This document shows, piece after piece, positions 1-12,784 of a stretch of 42,520 nt of DNA. This DNA is from a bacterium (GTDB lineage: Bacteria; JAHJDO01). The notes under the pieces were generated by a model, which was not told where the DNA came from, made no database searches, and saw only the letters and a program-made list of their open reading frames with translations. Where the stretch lies: the NCBI GenBank assembly GCA_030611945.1, contig JAUWOV010000003.1:1-42520 (forward strand). The letters run 5' to 3'. Within the stretch, counting starts at the first letter, position 1; each line of letters starts with the position of its first letter. The position numbers and the translations under genes were made by a program.

Positions 1-153
1 GAGAAAGAGAGATTGATATATCCGTTAGCGCAATTGCCTCTGGAGATGGTGAAGGATGAAAACGGTTCCATAATCAGACCGTTCTTCAAGAGCAGGATAA
101 TGTGGTTGGGATTTGCCATTCCATTCACAATCAGTTCAATAGTAAGAGTTTAG
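1..153 (+). CDS. 3' end of a truncated membrane protein (…[22 protein letters not shown]…), possibly DUF6785-like
   Basis: Open frame from base 1 to TAG at 151-153; peptide [13 protein letters not shown] resembles large oligopeptide-transporter-like/DUF6785 proteins; no start inside window. Confidence 0.4.
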   Translation, partial: EKERLIYPLAQLPLEMVKDENGSIIRPFFKSRIMWLGFAIPFTISSIVRV

Positions 154-511
154 TTACAAAAAGTAATGGGAAAATTTTAGGATGAGAAAATCGGACGATT
201 ATTATTTTGTTACTATTTGCGCTCATAGAGGCAGCCCTAATATCAGATAATATAGAGTTGATGCGTTCTTATGTCTACCCATTTTTATATGATTTTTGTT
301 TTTAATCTGGATGAAGAGAGGTTTCTCAGAAAAAGACTCCTGCAAAATAGGGAAATAGTGGAAGACAGGTAGGGAAACTGAGGGTAAAAAAGATAAAAAT
401 GCCAACGGAAGATAGAAAAGAAAGAATAAGAAGAATTTCAGAAGAAATTAGGCGAATTAAGGCATAGTTTGCCTGCTGTAGAATAAATTGTTCTTTGAAA
501 ATTAGTGTATG

Positions 512-1870
512 TCAAGCGGCTCTAGGCAAAACAGAATGGTTAGCAAAAGTGCGATAGCATCTGATTTTCTCAGGCTGTTTCAAGAGAAGCGCAGCAGCGT
601 ATGCAACCAGACTCAAAGAAAGATGAGCAATAGTCATCTGATTCTGAACAGAACGGAGTTTGTAATGAGTGGTTTGTTCAGCTTCTCTGTCACCAAGACG
701 AGCAAAGTATCGCTCAACTTCAGTGCGAAGATTATAAGTATCTTTAAACAGCTTTGTGTCACGCGGCACTTGAGAGCGAGCGTCGTCAGTCAAGTCTAAA
801 TATTTAGTGCATCCGTAAGCTTTGTCTTGAGAGAATTTAGAATGAGAGATTGGACAACCTTTCGGATATTTTTTGGCTACTTTAGGATTAGTTTTAATAG
901 GACAGCGGAACTTGATTCTTGTTCTGGGTCCCTCTGTCCAGATGCCGTCGGATTTCATTTCTAGTCCAGCATCACATAAAGGGCAGCCATGAGAACCAAA
1001 TGTTTTTGGTTCCTGCTGATTTCTGGGATTAATTGGGATAAAAGCTTGGCACTTTAATTCATTAACAATAAAGTTATAAAGCTCTCTTTGATCATATGCA
1101 GCGTCAGCAATAAAGATAGAACCTTTTTTAAAGCCAAAAACACGTTTGAGTTTTCTAATAAGTCTTTTTGCTACTTTTGCGTCTGGAACATTGTTGGGAA
1201 GAGTAAGTTCAACAAGAGAGATACCTTCTTTGGATACAATGACATGAGTGCGGTATCCCCAGAAAAAGACAAGGTTATCTTTCTTGCCATGGATTTCCTG
1301 ACAGGAATAATAACCTAGAGTTGCAGAAAGATTACGTTTAGGTTTTTTGCGCTTATTCCTTGTATTACGATTTGGATTTTTGAAATTATTTTCTCTGGTA
1401 GCAGCCATAACAGGTTTGGAATCAAGTATGAATTTATCAAGAGAAAGAACTTTTTCTTTGACAAGTCCACGATTGAGTTGGGTATAAGGATGTTCAAGTA
1501 TAGAATTAGGAGTTTTTCTAAGAAAGCGATAGAACTGTGTTTCATCAGGAAGGTTATGCATGTTGAAGCCGCACATTTCAATAAGGGTTGGATGGGAATC
1601 AAGAAATTCAATAAGACCTGGAATAGTTTCAATTCGTTCAAGATGTTTGACAATAAAGGCTCTGAGCATGGCATGACGAGAATAGCCTGTACGGCCAACA
1701 CCGTAATTTTTATCAGGCATATTAGGTAGATCAAGAGCCTTAAAGAGCAGATAATATTTTCTGTAGAAGTTTGATGTTTGAATTAATAGTTGAAAATCAC
1801 AGAAGAGAGAAAGTTGAAAGTTTTGCATGACTTTTCCTTTTTGTTTTGATTGTAACTTATTATTTAACAA
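512..1870 (-). mobile_element. IS transposase (DDE type, IS1182/IS4-like)
   Basis: 452-aa ORF with N-terminal DUF772-like region (…GYSRHAMLRAFIVKHLERIETIPGLIEFL…) and DDE-type core (…FIADAAYDQRELYNF…, …RTEVERYFARLGDREAEQTT…). Confidence 0.85.
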
Positions 1871-1994
1871 CTGGTTACATTATATCAAGGCTGGAGGAAA
1901 AGTCAAGAAATTAATGTTTGCAACTTTCTGTGTAACAGTGAGTTGTGAATTTTGCAGTAGTCATATATGCTAATGCGAAAGGAGAAATAAAGAG

Positions 1995-3155
1995 ATGGGT
2001 ATGTGGATTGGGAGAGGAAGAAAAGCGCGAAGATCCTATGGATTTGATGAAATAGCGCTTGTGCCGGGAAATTTAACTGTTAATCCAAACGATGTGGATA
2101 TTAATTGTGAGATAGGAAATATAAAACTGAGTATTCCTATCATGGCAGCTGCAATGGATGGTGTAGTTGATCCAAAGCTTGCAATTGAGATGTCCAGACT
2201 CGGCGGACTTGCTGTCATGAATCTGGAAGGCATTCAGACAAGATATGACAATCCTGAATCAATCCTAAAGGATATTGCAAAAGCAACACCCGAAAAAGCC
2301 ACAAAACTCGTTCAGGGCATTTATGACAAACCTATAAAAGAAGATTTAATCGTTAAAAGAATAAAAGAAATAAAAAAAGCAAAAGCATTATGCGCAGTAT
2401 CATCTATTCCCCAGAAAGCCGAACGCTTTGGAAAGCTGGCAGAAGAAGCAGGAGCAGATATGTTTGTTGTGCAGGCAACAGTTATATCAATAAAACATAT
2501 ATCCAGTGAATATAAAACAGTTGATTTCACGCGGCTCTGCAGGAATATGAAAATCCCCGTAATAATAGGCAATTGTGTTACTTACTCTATGGCTCTTGAA
2601 CTTATGGCTACGGGCGCAGCAGGAATCTTTGTTGGAATAGGCCCGGGAGCGGCATGTACTACACGAGGAGTGCTGGGAATAGGCGTTCCTCAGGTTACTG
2701 CTACATGCGACTGTGCTGCCGCAAGAGACTTTTATTATAAGCAGACAGGAAAATATGTTTCTATTATCACTGACGGAGGCATGTCTTTAGGCGGAGATAT
2801 TGCTAAGGCATTTGCATGCGGCGCAGACGCGGTGATGATCGGTTCTGCCATGGCGCGCGCAAAAGAAGCCCCGGGAGGAGGATTTCACTGGGGTATGGCA
2901 ACTCCTCATGCTAATCTGCCAAGAGGCACAAGAATAAAAGTAGGAACAGCAGGTTCCCTCAAACAGATACTTCTTGGTCCTGCAGAACTGGATGATGGCT
3001 CACAAAATCTTGCAGGCGCCCTAAAGACTTCAATGGGTAATCTCGGCGCAAGAAATATAAAAGAAATGCAGTTAACAGAAATCATTATCGCTCCTTCCAT
3101 AAAGACTGAAGGAAAAGTCTTTCAGGTTGCTCAGAAAATAGGTATGGGGAAATAA
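1995..3155 (+). CDS. guaB3: GuaB3-like IMP dehydrogenase family protein
   Basis: 386 aa; YGFDEIALVPG, MAAAMDGVVDPKLAIEMSRLGGLAVMNLEG, GIGPGAACTTRGVLGIGVPQVTA and ITDGGMSLGGDIAKAFACGADAVMIG motifs. Confidence 0.85.
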   Translation: MGMWIGRGRKARRSYGFDEIALVPGNLTVNPNDVDINCEIGNIKLSIPIMAAAMDGVVDPKLAIEMSRLGGLAVMNLEGIQTRYDNPESILKDIAKATPEKATKLVQGIYDKPIKEDLIVKRIKEIKKAKALCAVSSIPQKAERFGKLAEEAGADMFVVQATVISIKHISSEYKTVDFTRLCRNMKIPVIIGNCVTYSMALELMATGAAGIFVGIGPGAACTTRGVLGIGVPQVTATCDCAAARDFYYKQTGKYVSIITDGGMSLGGDIAKAFACGADAVMIGSAMARAKEAPGGGFHWGMATPHANLPRGTRIKVGTAGSLKQILLGPAELDDGSQNLAGALKTSMGNLGARNIKEMQLTEIIIAPSIKTEGKVFQVAQKIGMGK

Positions 3156-3164
3156 ACTAATTAA

Positions 3165-3237
3165 AAAAATCCGAAGCACTAAATCCGAAATCCTAAACAA
3201 TATCAAATTGCCAAAATACAAATGACAAAAATAGTGT
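3165..3237. repeat. Intergenic repeat of the 'ccgaa…aaatccgaaatcctaaacaa…ccaaaatacaaatgacaaaa' type
   Basis: Sequence resembles a dispersed intergenic repeat seen in many environmental bacterial genomes; single copy here, recognised from memory only. Confidence 0.35.
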
Positions 3238-6193
<2,956 letters not shown>

Positions 6194-6430
6194 AATCTTA
6201 CTATACGGAATTATACATCTATGTCAAGTTTTTTCTTTTTGAAGCAAATATTGCGCTAAAAACATTTTTGATAAAGTTTCTATCCCTTTATAAAAAGAAT
6301 TTCTTGCTTCTTCCAGTTCTACTTCTGTTAATCCTTGTTCCTGAAGTATTATTTCTAATGCTTCCCAACCGCGCTTATTCTTTCTGTTTTCTTTCTTTTC
6401 CAATCATAGGCACCGCCCTCTTTGCAAAAT

Positions 6431-6625
6431 TCAGCTCTTGCCTGCCCTTTCCTTTAGTAATTCTCTTACCTTGCCCTCTGCCCCGCTTATACCCATCTCA
6501 TCAAGAATTAATTTTCTTAAAGGTCTAAATCTTTCTGGAGGAACAGATGCCTCTATATAAAGCAATATGCGATTTTTTGCCTCGTTATATACTTTGAAGA
6601 TTTTTTCCGGCAGATTATTCTCCAT
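6431..6625 (-). CDS. Small hypothetical protein
   Basis: 64-aa ORF in operon orientation. Confidence 0.4.
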   Translation of the reverse strand: MENNLPEKIFKVYNEAKNRILLYIEASVPPERFRPLRKLILDEMGISGAEGKVRELLKERAGKS

Positions 6626-6709
6626 TATCTTTGCCTTTAAGCTAAATTAATTTTTAAATACTTATTGCTATTTTCCCTTATAACTGACTGTTGATCTTAG
6701 GTGTTTCAT

Positions 6710-7420
6710 CTATTTCTCTTCTTCTTCACTTTCACATTCATCTTTATTGTTTCCAAAAGGCAATTCTGAAGCATTTATATATTTCCATAACTCATCATGT
6801 GCTGCTAAAGCCATTGTGTCATCAAACTTTTTTCCGATATCGCCAAGTTTGTCATAGGTAATGCCTACGCCTCCAAGCCCGGATGCTGTAGATAACCTGG
6901 CTTTTTTTCTAAGCAGCGACAACCTGTCAAGTTCCGCTACTTCCGGAGATTTTCTCTTTTTTTCCACTTGCCTGTCTATCCACCCTTCCTCTGACTTTAA
7001 ATTTTCATACCTATCGTGGATTTTCCTGGCATTATCCGGAGGAGTAAGGTAACCAGCCAGAAATCTTTCCTCTTCCCATGACTCACTTTCCCCTTTTTTA
7101 ATTCTATTGGTAGCTCTTGTCATAGCCTCTCTGCTGCCCTTGATAATCTCGTGACTAGGATCATTTTCATCATAAGCTTCTGTCTCTGTTTTCTGTTTAT
7201 TGTAGACTGCATATATTCGCGGTAGATATTGCTCCAGTTCTTCATCAGACACTTCTTTTTTTTCTCTTTCTTTTTTAGCCTCTTCTGTCCATCTTACATC
7301 TGCATCATCGGCTTCAAGAGAAGATGTTGCTTCTAAATCAGTTTCTTCTTCAGACTCTGTAAATTCCTTTTCGTTTTCTTCCCGGCACTCATCAAAGCTA
7401 TCACTTTCTTCTTCTATCAC
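6710..7420 (-). CDS. Highly acidic hypothetical protein
   Basis: 236 aa, Glu/Asp-rich at both ends; same strand and spacing as neighbouring operon genes. Confidence 0.6.
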   Translation of the reverse strand: MIEEESDSFDECREENEKEFTESEEETDLEATSSLEADDADVRWTEEAKKEREKKEVSDEELEQYLPRIYAVYNKQKTETEAYDENDPSHEIIKGSREAMTRATNRIKKGESESWEEERFLAGYLTPPDNARKIHDRYENLKSEEGWIDRQVEKKRKSPEVAELDRLSLLRKKARLSTASGLGGVGITYDKLGDIGKKFDDTMALAAHDELWKYINASELPFGNNKDECESEEEEK

Positions 7421-7456
7421 TTTTTCAGCCCCTTTTAATCCAATATTTTCGCATTT

Positions 7457-7987
7457 TTACATCTCAGCTTTTTTAAATAATCGTATGACTTCCGGAGTGA
7501 ATATATATGGGTCTATTTCCTTTTCCTTAACACCGAGCCTTTTTGCTCTCTTAAACATAGCTTTTGCATCTCTGTCTAAATTTCCAGTGAGATATAAAAT
7601 TGAGCCTAAATAGAGACAAGCGTTTCCTGCTTCTATTCTTTTTAAATCCCCTGAAGTGATAGATTTTATTAAATAATCTTTTGAGCTTTTATAATCAAAA
7701 CCCCTGTATGCTGTTAGCCCTCTTTCCAGATAAACATGCCCATTAATTCTTGGAATGGTATTTGCATAATTTTTAACCTGTCTGGGCTTAGTTGATGGGC
7801 TTTCAACGGGTTTCATATTAACTACATCGTCCAGGATGTCAAAAACGGTTTCTGGTATAGTAAAAACAACTTCAGCAAAGTCATACAGTCCACGGGCAAA
7901 ATCACCTGAAGAGAATCTCGTATGAGCGCAGCCTGTGCTGCTGACAATAATCATGCTCAGCAGAATAATATTGATTTTTTTCTTCAT
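7457..7987 (-). CDS. Predicted lipoprotein with TPR-like helices
   Basis: MKKKINIILLSMIIVSSTGCAH lipobox; C-terminal helical repeat GNACLYLGSILYLTGNLDRDAKAMFKRAKRLG. Confidence 0.65.
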   Translation of the reverse strand: MKKKINIILLSMIIVSSTGCAHTRFSSGDFARGLYDFAEVVFTIPETVFDILDDVVNMKPVESPSTKPRQVKNYANTIPRINGHVYLERGLTAYRGFDYKSSKDYLIKSITSGDLKRIEAGNACLYLGSILYLTGNLDRDAKAMFKRAKRLGVKEKEIDPYIFTPEVIRLFKKAEM

Positions 7988-8000
7988 AATAATCTCACCA

Positions 8001-8570
8001 CTAATTTAGCTTTTTAATTTGGTATTTACCTGTTTCACAATTAGCCATGACTTGATATTTTGTTCCACCAGTAAAATCATAGACAATTTCTACTTTTCTT
8101 AGCTGTGGATTAATAGGAGCAACTACTATTCTTCGCTTACCTGGCCTGACTTTTATTATATCTCGGGCTGGAGTATTAATTTTTCTTCTGCCAATCTTGG
8201 TAGAGCCAGCAGGATAGCTTCTTAAAACAAGATAAGAATAACGTGAACTCATATTAGATACATTGTTTCTGGAGGGAACAGTTTCTGCAATAGACCTGAC
8301 TCCCTGGCGATGATGTTTTCTTGCTCGACTTTCCGCTGAACCATAGCACTTAAGCACCATCATTATTGCAAAAATTATGGCTACTACCTTAACTGGCACA
8401 GGAACATTTTCAAGCCCATTATATGCCGGTGCTGGCTGCCTATGAACATGGTAATGCGGTTGCTCATATTGTATATCTGCGTCCCTATAACCAGCATCAT
8501 GTCTTCTTGCGCCTCTAGGATTTACAGGAATTGGATCTGGTATGGCCATTATCACTCCTATCAACTCCAT
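8001..8570 (-). CDS. Single-TM protein with PEGA-like domain (likely true start at 8549)
   Basis: TM VPVKVVAIIFAIMMVLKCYG; PEGA-like SYLVLRSYPAGSTKIGRRKINTPARDIIKVRPGKRRIVV. Confidence 0.55.
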   Translation of the reverse strand: MELIGVIMAIPDPIPVNPRGARRHDAGYRDADIQYEQPHYHVHRQPAPAYNGLENVPVPVKVVAIIFAIMMVLKCYGSAESRARKHHRQGVRSIAETVPSRNNVSNMSSRYSYLVLRSYPAGSTKIGRRKINTPARDIIKVRPGKRRIVVAPINPQLRKVEIVYDFTGGTKYQVMANCETGKYQIKKLN

Positions 8571-9987
8571 CTATATCAGGAATTTTCTCTTTAATCTTAC
8601 TCATTAAAGGGGCCGCATTACCCAACCCTAAAAGACCATCTTGTGAGCAAATTGGGCACTCCATATTTTCATCAGATTGATCTATCTCCACAGCATCAAG
8701 TTTCCAATCTTTAAGCTCAGTATAAATTTTAACTGGCTGGCAACCAATGCTGGAACAAAATCTCATCATCATCCAGACAGCTAAAGAAGCTACATTCATA
8801 TTAAGAAAATATACTGCTGGCCGTGGTATATCAGCGCCATGAACATAGCCAGCTTGTGATAGAGCTTCTCTGCGTTTTTCCTGCAAAAGGTCTGTAACTG
8901 CATCCCAACTAGAAAATGAGCCCATACAACTTAAACAGTATTCAGCTCCCGGGATAATTTTGAAAATTTGTCCTGATATATATTCAGTTTTATTATTTTT
9001 AACCTGTATACCAGAGCCGCAGTCAAAATATGGAATTCCATGGGCTATAGCCAGTCTATTCATAATTAATCTTGGCCCAATTCTATCAACAGAACCAAAC
9101 AAAATATCTGCCTGTTTAACAGTTTCCTGGGCTTCAGGTTGGGATATATCAGACTGAATAGCTATGACATTAAGGTCAGGATTTACATTCCATAAATACC
9201 TTTTGAGGCAGTTGACCTTTGGAGTATGGTTAAGTGCGTCAAATCTCGTTGTCCCAGGCAATCTGTTCATATTTGAAAATTCAACAATATCAGGGTCAAC
9301 TATGATTAAAGTGGAGACCGGCAATCTAGCTAGCAGCTTACAAATAACAGCTCCCAATCCTCCGACACCAACCACGGCAACTGTTAGATTGTTATATATT
9401 TTCTGAGCTTTTTCCCCAAATGCCAGAATAGTCCTTGAATAAACATCTGCGTCAAAAGTAGTATTTTTAAGTGGAGAAGATGCCGGAATAATCATGTGCA
9501 TTTGTTCAGAGCTAAGCACCTTAATAATATCTACAGGCTGAACACCCTTGCAATTACTGGAGCAAATTCTGGCATCAAGTTTAGTAAAATCAGTGTTAGT
9601 TACAATACTAACAGCAGTTAATCCCTTAAATGTGCGCATGAGATAAGGGAATAATTTTTCTAGGTCATTCCCATCATCAATAAAACTGAAACAAGGAGAG
9701 ATGCTATTTACATGAGAATGGATCTTTATAAGATCTCTCTGTTCTGCAAGGCATTTAAGATAAATTTTTGTCATGAAATCTTTTGTTGGAGAGACAATAT
9801 ATGGGGAGCGTTTTCTGTAATCTTTTGGACCAGCTATCATAAGGTCTTTAACAATCAATCGATTATGATATGAGCTTGAGCTTCTTTCGGCAAATGCAAA
9901 AGCAAGGCTCTCTAAAGAAGATTCAGTTGAAAAAGCTTCCCGAAGTTTTTTGCATTCCTTTTCAAAAAATAAGATTTCTTTTTTCAT
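8515..9987 (-). CDS. JAMM(Mov34)-E1/ThiF fusion protein
   Basis: N-terminal JAMM-like HSHVNSISPCFSFIDD; E1 motifs VVGVGGLGAVICKLLARL, IVDPDIVEFSNMNRLPG, TPKVNCLKRYL, DILFGSVD…RLIMNRLAIAHGIPYFDCG; zinc pairs CLSC and CPIC. Confidence 0.85.
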   Translation of the reverse strand: MKKEILFFEKECKKLREAFSTESSLESLAFAFAERSSSSYHNRLIVKDLMIAGPKDYRKRSPYIVSPTKDFMTKIYLKCLAEQRDLIKIHSHVNSISPCFSFIDDGNDLEKLFPYLMRTFKGLTAVSIVTNTDFTKLDARICSSNCKGVQPVDIIKVLSSEQMHMIIPASSPLKNTTFDADVYSRTILAFGEKAQKIYNNLTVAVVGVGGLGAVICKLLARLPVSTLIIVDPDIVEFSNMNRLPGTTRFDALNHTPKVNCLKRYLWNVNPDLNVIAIQSDISQPEAQETVKQADILFGSVDRIGPRLIMNRLAIAHGIPYFDCGSGIQVKNNKTEYISGQIFKIIPGAEYCLSCMGSFSSWDAVTDLLQEKRREALSQAGYVHGADIPRPAVYFLNMNVASLAVWMMMRFCSSIGCQPVKIYTELKDWKLDAVEIDQSDENMECPICSQDGLLGLGNAAPLMSKIKEKIPDIDGVDRSDNGHTRSNSCKS

Positions 9988-9996
9988 TTTGTCACC

Positions 9997-10425
9997 TCAT
10001 TTTGCAAAACGATTCATTCGCTGGTAAATAATATCAATCACTGTTAGTAAATTATCTCCAGAAATTACGTCCCTTCTGGGGTTCCATGTCTTAATATGAA
10101 TAGAAAGGTAAGCATAATTCTTATCTTCAAGATCATTAACACCGTCAGATTCAAAATAGTGTTCAGGTGTTCTCCCTGATGTAGTTCTTAACCGTTTGTC
10201 CACATAAAAACCATATGGCGCGGTCTCAAATCCGCTATCCAGCCCGGGCATTCTTATTAAAAGGTTGGAATAGGAAGGACGCCACCCTTTTGGCAAATTA
10301 AAATCCTTGATAAAAACCCAGGTATAAGTACTCTTGTCATATTTAATAAACTTGTCAGAAAAAACTCTTTGGACAAGTTCAATATTCTCGTGATACCACT
10401 TTCTTATAATATTATACGTAGCCAT
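9997..10425 (-). CDS. E2/UBC-like protein (Prok-E2_E type)
   Basis: LPKGWRPSYSNLLIRMPGLDSGFETAPYGFYVD and YAYLSIHIKTWNPRRDVISGDNLLTVIDIIYQRM resemble Prok-E2_E; lies between Ubl-like and E1 genes. Confidence 0.7.
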   Translation of the reverse strand: MATYNIIRKWYHENIELVQRVFSDKFIKYDKSTYTWVFIKDFNLPKGWRPSYSNLLIRMPGLDSGFETAPYGFYVDKRLRTTSGRTPEHYFESDGVNDLEDKNYAYLSIHIKTWNPRRDVISGDNLLTVIDIIYQRMNRFAK

Positions 10426-10487
10426 TTTATGCCCTCCTTTAGAAAGGGAGAGAAGACATACTCTCTCCCTTCCTCTATAAATTGAAA

Positions 10488-10715
10488 TTATCTACCGTCT
10501 TCCACAACTGGCTGGGTTTCAAATCTTTCTCCTGGTTGGACTTGGATTCTCGCATTTTTGTAAATAAGTTTGTTAGTGCCGTCAGGATTTACCCGAACCA
10601 AATCTTTACCAGAACCCTGATTTATGGCGTTTAAGATTCCTCCCCCAGTTATTGTAGAAGGTACTGTGACTGAACGACCAGCAACATTGATGGTTCTTGT
10701 AACGTCTTTTCCCAT
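10488..10715 (-). CDS. Single-domain ubiquitin-like (beta-grasp) protein, C-terminus …VEDGR
   Basis: 75 aa; TRTINVAGRSVTVPSTITGGGILNAIN…VRVNPDGTNKLIYKNARIQVQPGERFETQP resembles the multi-ubiquitin domain pattern; adjacent E2 and E1. Confidence 0.7.
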   Translation of the reverse strand: MGKDVTRTINVAGRSVTVPSTITGGGILNAINQGSGKDLVRVNPDGTNKLIYKNARIQVQPGERFETQPVVEDGR

Positions 10716-10822
10716 TTTTACTCACCTCTCTTTCCGCAGCCAAGATGTTTTGTTTTAAACATCTTTCACTACTTGCCTTTTAGATAAGGCCTTTTTATAT
10801 AACTTAATAGCTCTTTGAAATC

Positions 10823-10906
10823 CTATCTCTTTAGAAGCTTAATAACCCCTACAAGAGCGATTAACAGCAAAGCAAGCTTTGTAATCTGAAAAATTTCAGG
10901 ACTCAT
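10823..10906 (-). CDS. 27-aa single-TM microprotein MSPEIFQITKLALLLIALVGVIKLLKR
   Basis: ATG at 10906-10904 preceded by GAGG-type SD (AGAGGATAAAGATATG); stop TAG at 10823-10825; hydrophobic core with basic tail; absent from ORF track. Confidence 0.55.
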   Translation of the reverse strand: MSPEIFQITKLALLLIALVGVIKLLKR

Positions 10907-10922
10907 ATCTTTATCCTCTATA

Positions 10923-11945
10923 TTAAACGATGCTGCCATCTTCTTTACTCTTCCCTTCTAAGCGATCTCTCCATTTAGAAGGCGATAAACTAATGGAATG
11001 TTTTCGCCAAGAACTCGCAATGCCGATGTCGTATCCATAAGTTACCGTTATCTTGATAATATCTTTATCTCTAAATTGTGGATATCCATTCAAAATAACC
11101 CTAGCAACCTGTTCTGCTTTTGTTTCAAGAACAACAGGTTCCTGTTTGTAGAAAACATTAGCGCTGATATAACTACTAATACCTTTTGGGGTAATAGCTT
11201 TGTCAACAATTACATAAGCGAATGACACATTCTCCATTTTATACAGATGTCTTTGAAGGTTTTGAGGAATAAAGGTCTCTGTGAACGCTTTTTTTGATAT
11301 CAATCTAGGAACTATATCTACACAAAATGCTAGAACACATATAAGAGTTATTGCAAGAAAACCCAGTGAGCGATCAATCGGATTAACTGTAATAGGATCC
11401 ACTGTATCTGTTTTCACAACATATGTCTTACAAACTACATCATGAAGAAATTGTCTAGTGCTACCGGAATAAAAACTGATAATAATTAAACCAATACCAA
11501 AAGCGAATAATTGAATAGCTGTTCTTATTAGTGTTATCAATGATGATGGTGGTAACATAATTCCGGTAAGAAAGAATGGCAGTGTTAATATAGTAGTGCG
11601 GAGTAATGAGGTTCTAAAGGGAATATACTCACCAGTATAGCCTACGACACAAATTTTGGTTATTTTTTTGCCAATGCTTTGACCTTTCCCAAAGCGACTG
11701 TTTAAAAGCCCAAAATAACCTAAACTAATTGCAAATCCGAACAAGCGTCCCCACCCACCTATCTGAGCCAACTGTTTACCAAACAAAAATCCAAGGAATA
11801 TTCCCACAACACCTAAAAATATCCCATCAAGAAATAAAGCTAATATACGCTTCCAAAACCCGCAAATTGGAGAATCTCTTTTCACTCTTTTAACTTTTAA
11901 AGGGGCACCCGATGCTATCTGGCTTAATTGAATATTATTTGTCAT
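10923..11945 (-). CDS. RDD family membrane protein
   Basis: FWKRILALFLDGIFLGVVGIFLGF…GQSIGKKITKICVVGYTGEYIPFRTSLLRT, several TM segments. Confidence 0.8.
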   Translation of the reverse strand: MTNNIQLSQIASGAPLKVKRVKRDSPICGFWKRILALFLDGIFLGVVGIFLGFLFGKQLAQIGGWGRLFGFAISLGYFGLLNSRFGKGQSIGKKITKICVVGYTGEYIPFRTSLLRTTILTLPFFLTGIMLPPSSLITLIRTAIQLFAFGIGLIIISFYSGSTRQFLHDVVCKTYVVKTDTVDPITVNPIDRSLGFLAITLICVLAFCVDIVPRLISKKAFTETFIPQNLQRHLYKMENVSFAYVIVDKAITPKGISSYISANVFYKQEPVVLETKAEQVARVILNGYPQFRDKDIIKITVTYGYDIGIASSWRKHSISLSPSKWRDRLEGKSKEDGSIV

Positions 11946-11947
11946 TG

Positions 11948-12784
11948 TTAAAATCCTTTCTTTTTATTATCTTCATAAACAAGGTTTTTATATTCATATA
12001 TTTCTTTGAAATCACATTGCATTACATGCCACAAAAGACAGATTGTGATTCTATGGTCAGGATTTTTATCAATATTATCTGAAAAGTTTTTCTGAACTAA
12101 TTTTAAAGATTTAGTATCAAGACATACAATTACAACCCGTTCATACCCTGCGAATAAATTTTTAATTGCCTGCATGTATTCAGTGTTCTCCGTAGAAAGC
12201 ATAACCTCAATTGAGACCTTTCTATTATTTTCAGGATCTATTACCTTAACATCCACCTTTTTGCCATTTATATCTCCCTCTACGGTTGTATTGAAGTTTC
12301 TGTCCTGAAGTCTTTTAGCTATTAAATTCTGAATAAAGCGATGCTGTAAGCTTCTTCCTCCTCTGCCAGAATCAGTAGCAGGTAGAAGCTGGGCTTTAAT
12401 GCGACCTTTTGCAGTTAGAAAGTAAAATTTGGTCTTTCTACCGCGAGCAGATAGCTGCAAATCAAGGTTTTTAGTAAATCCATCAGCTACGAGTTTTTCA
12501 AAGATAACAATACCACGATCCATGCTAAGAGTCTCAATCCCAGCCAGTGTAATTGATTTACATCTTTCAGCTACCCCAAAGAAAGGCCTTTGATTGAAAT
12601 CTTTTAGAACAGCTTTTTCTAAATCGCTTTCAACCTCAACTATTCTTGGAGCGCGAACACTCCACGCCTGCCTTGGCACAATTGGTGATAGTTTTTTAAG
12701 TATTTCTTTATTATTTTTTATCATTTCTTCTTTGCTAATTTTAGGCAATGGAAACAAGTTAACTTTCAATTGGATATCCCCCAA
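11948..12784 (-). CDS. wHTH protein with restriction-endonuclease-like C-terminal domain (Replic_Relax-like partner of the ATPase)
   Basis: C-terminal HRFIQNLIAKRL…KKVDVKVIDPENNRKVSIEVMLS…RVVIVCLD; overlaps the ATPase gene. Confidence 0.5.
   Translation of the reverse strand: MGDIQLKVNLFPLPKISKEEMIKNNKEILKKLSPIVPRQAWSVRAPRIVEVESDLEKAVLKDFNQRPFFGVAERCKSITLAGIETLSMDRGIVIFEKLVADGFTKNLDLQLSARGRKTKFYFLTAKGRIKAQLLPATDSGRGGRSLQHRFIQNLIAKRLQDRNFNTTVEGDINGKKVDVKVIDPENNRKVSIEVMLSTENTEYMQAIKNLFAGYERVVIVCLDTKSLKLVQKNFSDNIDKNPDHRITICLLWHVMQCDFKEIYEYKNLVYEDNKKKGF

Noticed and set aside
223-405. 60-aa minus ORF upstream of the IS
   Set aside because: Low-complexity hydrophobic translation with no family resemblance
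509-1734. Small ORFs inside the IS transposase on both strands
   Set aside because: Overlap the full-length transposase frame and show no recognisable domains
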